46,872 nt of DNA from a virus: the IMG/VR virus record IMGVR_UViG_3300025133_000192, positions 1 through 46,872 of that record. The stretch is one strand, 5' to 3'. Positions 42,835 through 46,872 of the stretch are shown here, in pieces. The notes beneath the pieces are model-generated. The model was not told where the DNA came from, ran no database searches, and saw only the letters and a list, made by a program, of their open reading frames with translations. How positions within the stretch are numbered: position 1 is the first letter of the stretch; each line of letters starts with the position of its first letter. The translations under genes were made by a program, and so were the position numbers.

Positions 42835-44814
42835 ATGGCAGATCAAAATAAGAAAAATCCCGCTAACCCCCAATCTGAATTATTTCGAAGATTAACTCGT
42901 CTTTTTTCTGGTCCCATTACAAATTGGCGCACCCAGCAAAATCGAAAAATTCGTAGAACCTCTCTAGATCAGTACGCGACTAAATTTCGATCAGCTTCGG
43001 GCCAACAGTTTCGTAAATCCGAGTATAGTCCCTTTGATGTTATGAATTCAAAAATCATGGCTCAACAGAATAGATCGGAGCGTTATACGGACTACGAACA
43101 AATGGAATATATGCCCGAATTAGCATCTGGGCTAGATATCTACGCGGATGAAATGACAACCCACTCCTCGTTACAGCCTATGTTAGACATTAAATGCCCC
43201 AATGAAGAAATACGGGCCGTTTTACAATCGTTATATACGAATGTTTTAAATTTAGACCATAATTTATTTGGCTGGTGTCGTTCGATGGTTAAATTTGGAG
43301 ATTTTTTACTTTATTTGGATATCGATGAGGCATTGGGTGTAAAGGGAGTCATCGCGTTACCTCTCAAAGAGGTGGAGCGTCTGGAGGGTGAGGATCCCAC
43401 CAACCCCAATTATATTCAATATCAGTGGAACTCCGCCGGCATGACATTCGAAAATTGGCAAGTGGCACATTTCCGTATTTTAGGAAATGATAAATATGCG
43501 CCTTACGGCACCTCTGTCATGGAGCCTGGACGCCGGATTTGGCGCCAATTGGTCCTCATGGAAGATGCCATGATGGCTTATCGAATCGTGCGCTCGTCTG
43601 AGCGACGAGTCTTTTACATGGATGTGGGTAATATTGCTCCTCAAGATGTAGAGCAGTATATTCAAAAAACGATTACGTCTATGAAGAGAAATCAGGTAGT
43701 GGACTCCCATACTGGCCGAGTGGATTTAAGATACAATCCTCTTTCGGTCGAAGAAGACTATTTCATCCCCACGAGAGGAGGCGAAAGCTCCCGAGTTGAA
43801 AGTTTACCTGGCGGTGCTTTCACCGGCGACATAGATGATGTCAAATACTTGAGAGATAAGCTCTTCGCGGCCATAAAAATCCCGCCCGCCTATTTGTCGG
43901 CAGACAGAGAGGCCTCTGAAGACCAAACAACTCTTGCGCAAAAGGATGTGAGATTCTCTCGAACAGTACAACGCCTTCAGAGGTCGGTTGTTTCTGAATT
44001 AGAAAAAATTGGCATTGTCCATCTTTATACCTTGGGATTCCGTGGAGATGATTTGGTCAGTTTCCGCCTAAAACTTAACAATCCTTCCAAAATAGCCGCG
44101 CTCCAAGAGATGGAGCACTGGAAAGCTAAATTCGAAATCGCCGGTAGCGCCACGGAAAACTATTTTTCCAAGAGATGGGTATCCGAGCATATTTTTGGAT
44201 TGTCGGAAGAAGAATTTTTACGAAACCAGAGAGAAATATTTTTTGATCGCAAATATGAAGCCCAAGTTAATGCCGCCGCCGAATCCATGGCGGAATCCGA
44301 AGCAACCGCAGGAGCGGGGGGGGACCTAAGCGATCTTGGAGATCTTGGGGGCGGAGACCTTGGCGGAGACCTTGGCGGAGACCTTGGTGGAGATCTGGGT
44401 GATCTTGGAGATCTGGGTGGTGAAGAACCCGAGGGAGGAGACCTCGGCGGTGATGATGACGCTGCATTATTGGCAGCTCCGCCGGCTAAACGTGACCCCA
44501 AAACTGGCAACTTAATAACTACCAAATCTTCGAAGCCGCAAGCCAAGGGACATTCTTACACTTCTGTAAAATATCGCGATGGCGACGGCCGAAATGGCCG
44601 CCCACAGAATTATACTGCACAGGGGCTTCCTAAACCAAAGACCTGGCTCCCGGGCTCTCCTCGGCTAAAGAGTTTAGGAAAAGGGATTTATGAAAATCAA
44701 GAATCTACTTATAAGCAGGAAGAAAAGATGTTATTTGAGGGTCGAAGTGAAGTCAAAGCTTTGATAGCAGAGTTAAGTAACTTGGAGACGAAAATCGATG
44801 AAAATGAAGCATAA
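42835..44814 (+). CDS. gp20: Portal vertex protein, gp20-like (659 aa)
   Basis: ATG 42835 is chosen, preceded by AAAAGGA, rather than the in-frame TTG 42814 inside the terminase gene. T4 gp20 signatures are clear: MPELASGLDIYADEMT, CRSMVKFGDFLLYLDID, RRVFYMDVGNIAPQDVEQY, a basic-rich YNPLSVEEDYFIPTRGG segment, then SLPGGAFTGDIDDVKYLRDK and IKIPPAYLSADRE. Twelve copies form the head entrance through which the terminase pumps DNA. After about residue 500 the chain continues about 150 residues past the T4 length (524 aa), beginning with an Ala-rich stretch, a Gly-Asp-Leu repeat and then a basic segment. The tail may be a head-core or scaffold contact. The 3' end overlaps the next gene by 17 bases. 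Confidence 0.96.
   Translation: MADQNKKNPANPQSELFRRLTRLFSGPITNWRTQQNRKIRRTSLDQYATKFRSASGQQFRKSEYSPFDVMNSKIMAQQNRSERYTDYEQMEYMPELASGLDIYADEMTTHSSLQPMLDIKCPNEEIRAVLQSLYTNVLNLDHNLFGWCRSMVKFGDFLLYLDIDEALGVKGVIALPLKEVERLEGEDPTNPNYIQYQWNSAGMTFENWQVAHFRILGNDKYAPYGTSVMEPGRRIWRQLVLMEDAMMAYRIVRSSERRVFYMDVGNIAPQDVEQYIQKTITSMKRNQVVDSHTGRVDLRYNPLSVEEDYFIPTRGGESSRVESLPGGAFTGDIDDVKYLRDKLFAAIKIPPAYLSADREASEDQTTLAQKDVRFSRTVQRLQRSVVSELEKIGIVHLYTLGFRGDDLVSFRLKLNNPSKIAALQEMEHWKAKFEIAGSATENYFSKRWVSEHIFGLSEEEFLRNQREIFFDRKYEAQVNAAAESMAESEATAGAGGDLSDLGDLGGGDLGGDLGGDLGGDLGDLGDLGGEEPEGGDLGGDDDAALLAAPPAKRDPKTGNLITTKSSKPQAKGHSYTSVKYRDGDGRNGRPQNYTAQGLPKPKTWLPGSPRLKSLGKGIYENQESTYKQEEKMLFEGRSEVKALIAELSNLETKIDENEA
44316..44397 (+). 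repeat. G8 tract and 12-bp tandem repeats in the portal gene tail
   Basis: A run of eight G lies at 44316-44323. Four copies of a 12-base unit, GGCGGAGACCTT and near variants (GGTGGAGATCTG), follow at 44350-44397, encoding GGDL repeats. The unit number can vary without loss of frame, whereas slippage in the G run would truncate the portal tail. Confidence 0.85.
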
Positions 44815-45619
44815 TAAGAAACGCAACAGCGCTTTTATTTTCGAAGTTCTTATACGAGAGCTTACAAAAGCAATTATGGACAAAGACTCTCCTAAAAAGA
44901 AAATGATTTTATCTCTTATTAAGGAGAACTTTAAGGGAAATAGCGCCCTGGCGCGTGATCTCGAATTATATAAATCTATTTTAGATACATCGGGTCTGGA
45001 CCGGCCCACCGCCGAGAAACTTATCTTTGAATGCCGAATGCAACGGTGTACGATTGATGAGAGACAATTATTTAAAGAACAAAGCGCGCTTATAAAGAAA
45101 ATCAATCAGGAAATTTCTAAAGATGCTTTTACAATTTTTATTCCTAACTACCGGAATGTAGCCACTGTTTACCAAATCTTTAATTCTGGGACCAAAACTA
45201 AACAACGCGTTTTACTAGAGAGTCAAATCCTAAATCAAATGGTAATTGTCGAACACAAAGATAAGCCACTGATGCAGCATATCAATAATCTGACTCTTAA
45301 AACATTCATTAAGGGCTTTAACGAGAAATATAATGATAATTTGATGTTGGAGCAAAAAACTCTTCTTAATAAGTATATCTCTTCTTTCTCCGACGACGGC
45401 GCCGAAATGCGAGTTTATTTAAACGAGGAGATTTCTCGATTGAAAAAGGTGGTCCATAAATCCCTTCAATTAAAAGAAATCCAAGAAGATGGATCGATGG
45501 TCGAAAAGACCCAGAAGGTGCTGGAGATTTTAAATACTACTTCCAAACGCCAAGTCAACACTGAATTCATTCAGGAGATCTTAAAAATCCAAGGTTTAGT
45601 CAAGGAGATGGAAAGCTAA
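44798..45619 (+). CDS. Conserved hypothetical protein after portal, possible prohead core component (273 aa)
   Basis: ATG 44798 lies inside the end of the portal gene; a second in-frame ATG at 44804 is an alternative. The protein is almost wholly helical, with many Lys and Glu, e.g. AFIFEVLIRELTKAIMDKDS near the start and a repeated EQSALIKKINQEISKDAF at about residues 89-106, followed by FIPNYRNVATVYQIFNS. This helical charged character and the position between portal and prohead protease fit a core or assembly factor. T4 has gp67 and gp68 in this place, but I see no specific similarity to either. The stop overlaps the following start (TAATG). Confidence 0.65.
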   Translation: MKMKHNKKRNSAFIFEVLIRELTKAIMDKDSPKKKMILSLIKENFKGNSALARDLELYKSILDTSGLDRPTAEKLIFECRMQRCTIDERQLFKEQSALIKKINQEISKDAFTIFIPNYRNVATVYQIFNSGTKTKQRVLLESQILNQMVIVEHKDKPLMQHINNLTLKTFIKGFNEKYNDNLMLEQKTLLNKYISSFSDDGAEMRVYLNEEISRLKKVVHKSLQLKEIQEDGSMVEKTQKVLEILNTTSKRQVNTEFIQEILKIQGLVKEMES

Positions 45620-46164
45620 TGGCCATCACAATTAAAGTTGGACGCAAAAAAGAAGAAGTAGTGCTACAACTGGAGGCGCGCCAGACTCTGGATGGCAATA
45701 TATTAATATATGATCACGATGATATGGACATTGCGTTGCTCCTTAAAGAGAAAAAGATCCTCACCTTTCCCAAAAAGAAAGCGACGGATTCTCTTTACGA
45801 TTCCCAAAATCGATTGTTTGAATACTTGAGGCAAAAAGGTCTCATTGTTTTGGATTCTATTCGGGGGGGCAACATTTTTGGATCGATAGAAGCGCTCATA
45901 GCAGAAGCGAAAAACGAAGATTACGACACTCTAAGTTACGTTCTCTATGGAATCTCTGAATTTTTAAAAGAAGAAAAGCCCTACATGGATTATATCAAGG
46001 ATTATGAAGAAATGATGGACGATCACTTGGTAGAGCCCACTGAAGAGGATTCGACGGCGCTCGGAGAAGTTCCGCAAGCCGCCCAAAAGGGTACCATTAG
46101 ACCAGGTTATAATTATGCTCCCTACTGGATGAGTTACATGCTAGAACACCAGAAGAAGAAATAG
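45619..46164 (+). CDS. Hypothetical protein in the prohead cluster, gp68-like by position (181 aa)
   Basis: ATG 45619 overlaps the previous stop. The first 80 residues are beta-rich and basic (AITIKVGRKKEEVVLQLEA, HDDMDIALLLKEKKILTFP). The next part has an FEYLRQKGLIVLDSIRGGNI segment with a Gly-Gly turn, then an acidic helix (EFLKEEKPYMDYIKDYEEMM). The C-terminus ends in GYNYAPYWMSYMLEHQKKK. By location between portal and protease it may be a minor head or core protein. Sequence does not prove it. The stop TAG shares a base with the GTG start of the next gene. Confidence 0.6.
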   Translation: MAITIKVGRKKEEVVLQLEARQTLDGNILIYDHDDMDIALLLKEKKILTFPKKKATDSLYDSQNRLFEYLRQKGLIVLDSIRGGNIFGSIEALIAEAKNEDYDTLSYVLYGISEFLKEEKPYMDYIKDYEEMMDDHLVEPTEEDSTALGEVPQAAQKGTIRPGYNYAPYWMSYMLEHQKKK

Positions 46165-46460
46165 TGGATCTCCTTTATTTTGCCTTAGCAGCCTATGGCC
46201 TTACGCAGCTTCTCTGTTATGGTAAGATTTTTGGCAAAATCCGCCCCGAAGGATATTTTTGGACTTGTCCCATGTGCATTGGATTTTGGGTTGGTCTATT
46301 TTTGTGCGGCGTTAATCCCTGGACAGAACTATTTACCTATGAACTTACAGTTATGAATTTTTTAATTTGTGGATGGGTAAGTTCCGGAACTTCATATATT
46401 TTAAATATGATTTTCGGTGATTGTGGCTTAAACATACATTACCAGAAAGGGGGTGATTAA
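46164..46460 (+). CDS. Small three-helix membrane protein with CPMC motif (98 aa)
   Basis: GTG 46164 overlaps the previous stop (TAGTG). Three hydrophobic segments are visible: residues about 2-18 (LLYFALAAYGLTQLLCY), about 31-50 (YFWTCPMCIGFWVGLFLCGV), and about 62-84 (LTVMNFLICGWVSSGTSYIL). The CPMCIGFWVG motif resembles the CxxCxGFW element of small membrane proteins found in phages and bacilli and annotated as DUF1360; this is from memory and unverified. A pair of Cys two residues apart next to a membrane could bind metal or be redox-active. A membrane protein within the prohead gene cluster is unexpected, since T4 proheads assemble on the membrane at a gp40/gp20 initiator. The function is unknown. 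Confidence 0.6.
   Translation: MDLLYFALAAYGLTQLLCYGKIFGKIRPEGYFWTCPMCIGFWVGLFLCGVNPWTELFTYELTVMNFLICGWVSSGTSYILNMIFGDCGLNIHYQKGGD
46446..46457 (+). promoter_or_regulatory. Near-perfect extended ribosome binding site
   Basis: AAGGGGGTGAT differs in one base from the ideal AAGGAGGTGAT complement of 16S rRNA, and lies 7 bases before ATG 46464. It is the best Shine-Dalgarno site of the window and serves a 29-codon ORF. Confidence 0.7.
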
Positions 46461-46463
46461 GAA

Positions 46464-46553
46464 ATGTTAGAAACACTAAAAAGATGGATGCTCCAACCTG
46501 TTCGACTCTGTAAAAACGGGTGCATACGCGCGCGGGTTGCGCCCGCGTTTTAA
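46464..46553 (+). CDS. 29-codon small ORF overlapping a terminator hairpin
   Basis: The ORF runs from ATG 46464 to TAA 46551-46553 and encodes a cationic peptide beginning MLETLKRWMLQPVRL, followed by two Cys and Arg-rich residues (CKNGCIRARVAPAF). The start has a near-perfect extended ribosome binding site at ideal distance. The last ten codons lie within the GC-rich hairpin and T tract of a predicted terminator, and the stop codon lies in the T tract. It could be a true micropeptide, a leader peptide whose translation prevents the hairpin from forming, or a chance ORF. It is not recognisable by family. Confidence 0.5.
   Translation: MLETLKRWMLQPVRLCKNGCIRARVAPAF
46531..46551 (+). terminator. 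Predicted rho-independent terminator upstream of the prohead protease gene
   Basis: The stem CGCGGG (46531-46536) pairs with CCCGCG (46542-46547) around a 5-base loop TTGCG, followed by TTTTAATTT. The stem is all GC. It would reduce transcription of the protease gene relative to the upstream portal and prohead genes. Translation of the mini-ORF could melt it. Confidence 0.65.
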
Positions 46554-46571
46554 TTTAAAAGGGATACAAAT

Positions 46572-46872
46572 ATGTCAAAAGTCTTATTGAGAGAATATTA
46601 TGAACTTTGTGACGGCGCGGTTTGTCAGGATTTGCTGACGGAGGCCGAAAAAGCCGAGGTCGCCAATGGAGGGATGTATCTCACCGGGATGCTCCAATGC
46701 GGGGGAAAGAAAAACGGCAATGGCCGGATTTATCCCACCGAGGTGTTGGAGCGTGAAATAAAGAATTATCAAAAATTGGTCGACGAACGACGCGCGCTCG
46801 GGGAACTAGACCATCCCGACGACTCGGTTATAAATCTTAAAAACGCATCCCACATGATTGTTAATATCTATA
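46572..46872 (+). CDS. gp21: Prohead core protease, gp21-like, 3'-truncated (100 codons visible)
   Basis: ATG 46572 follows AAAAGGG. The visible 100 residues match the N-terminal part of T4 gp21, the maturation protease that cuts head proteins and its own scaffold. GKKNGNGRIYPTEVLEREI leads to the strand GELDHPDDSVINLKN, in which H81 is the likely catalytic His, followed by ASHMIVNIY. The catalytic Ser partner lies beyond the window. The family (peptidase S80-like in T4) has a herpesvirus-assemblin-like fold. The gene starts 18 bases after the mini-ORF stop and lies downstream of a predicted terminator. The gene continues past base 46872. Confidence 0.92.
   Translation, partial: MSKVLLREYYELCDGAVCQDLLTEAEKAEVANGGMYLTGMLQCGGKKNGNGRIYPTEVLEREIKNYQKLVDERRALGELDHPDDSVINLKNASHMIVNIY

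Noticed and set aside
42391-42873. Minus-strand ORF of 160 codons
   Set aside because: It lies wholly opposite the conserved C-terminal nuclease domain of the terminase, has no ribosome binding site and matches no family; it is a shadow of the coding strand.
1-46872. tRNA genes, CRISPR arrays, insertion sequences or attachment sites
   Set aside because: No cloverleaf-like segment, spaced repeats, transposase or integrase motif, or terminal inverted repeat was seen; gene packing leaves almost no room for them.

Overview
This window is one continuous block of a tailed-phage genome of the T4-like (contractile-tail) type. Every supportable gene lies on the plus strand. Genes are packed with stop/start overlaps (ATGA, TAATG, GTGA) and gaps of at most about 50 bases. 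By eye the base composition is moderate and somewhat AT-rich. Good Shine-Dalgarno sites and a lysis-type membrane cassette with a spanin-like protein point to a Gram-negative bacterial host. The gene families resemble those of aquatic T4-like myoviruses. The host cannot be named from the sequence. Neither genome end lies in the window: the first gene is cut at its 5' end and the last at its 3' end.

Layout. (1) 1-12.6 kb, cell-puncturing device and baseplate: an M23 metallopeptidase, a probable spike or hub protein, a 2126-residue protein of unknown function, a gp25-like wedge, a gp6-like wedge, and a 736-residue structural protein carrying a LamG-type jelly roll. (2) 12.6-31.4 kb, very large virion proteins of 2422, 1416, 359, 1131 and 918 residues, with more LamG-like folds, a reelin-repeat-like jelly roll and a fibronectin-III-like segment. 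These are probably baseplate-periphery or fibre proteins. (3) 31.4-34.6 kb, three mid-sized structural proteins, the last two being tandem paralogues. (4) 34.6-39.3 kb, a DNA-metabolism island: RuvC-like resolvase, DnaG/gp61-type primase, and a single-chain fusion of the Mre11-like and Rad50-like proteins (T4 gp47 and gp46). (5) 39.3-40.3 kb, three small membrane proteins that look like a lysis cassette. (6) 40.3-46.9 kb, packaging and prohead genes: two small conserved proteins, large terminase (gp17), portal (gp20), three small genes where T4 has gp67/gp68, a 29-codon mini-ORF overlapping a terminator, and the start of the prohead protease (gp21).

How it works together. Regions 1-3 build the tail and baseplate, including the envelope-degrading spike. 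Region 6 builds the prohead and fills it. The DNA island supplies a recombination nuclease, a primase and a junction resolvase, which would support replication and clear branches before packaging. Control appears to use two signals. A 12-bp motif of the form CTA-N6-TAG (CTATTTATATAG) lies in all four intergenic gaps of 28 bases or more and is a candidate late promoter or operator. A single consensus sigma-70 promoter sits inside the end of the resolvase gene and would start the primase mRNA at or very near its ATG.

No tRNA, CRISPR array, insertion sequence or attachment site was seen, and no stretch over 300 bases lacks a gene. The most unusual features are the jelly-roll domains apparently inserted in frame into otherwise continuous virion proteins, the Mre11-Rad50 fusion with a CX6C hook, the CTA-N6-TAG motif, the probable leaderless primase transcript, and the mini-ORF/terminator overlap.
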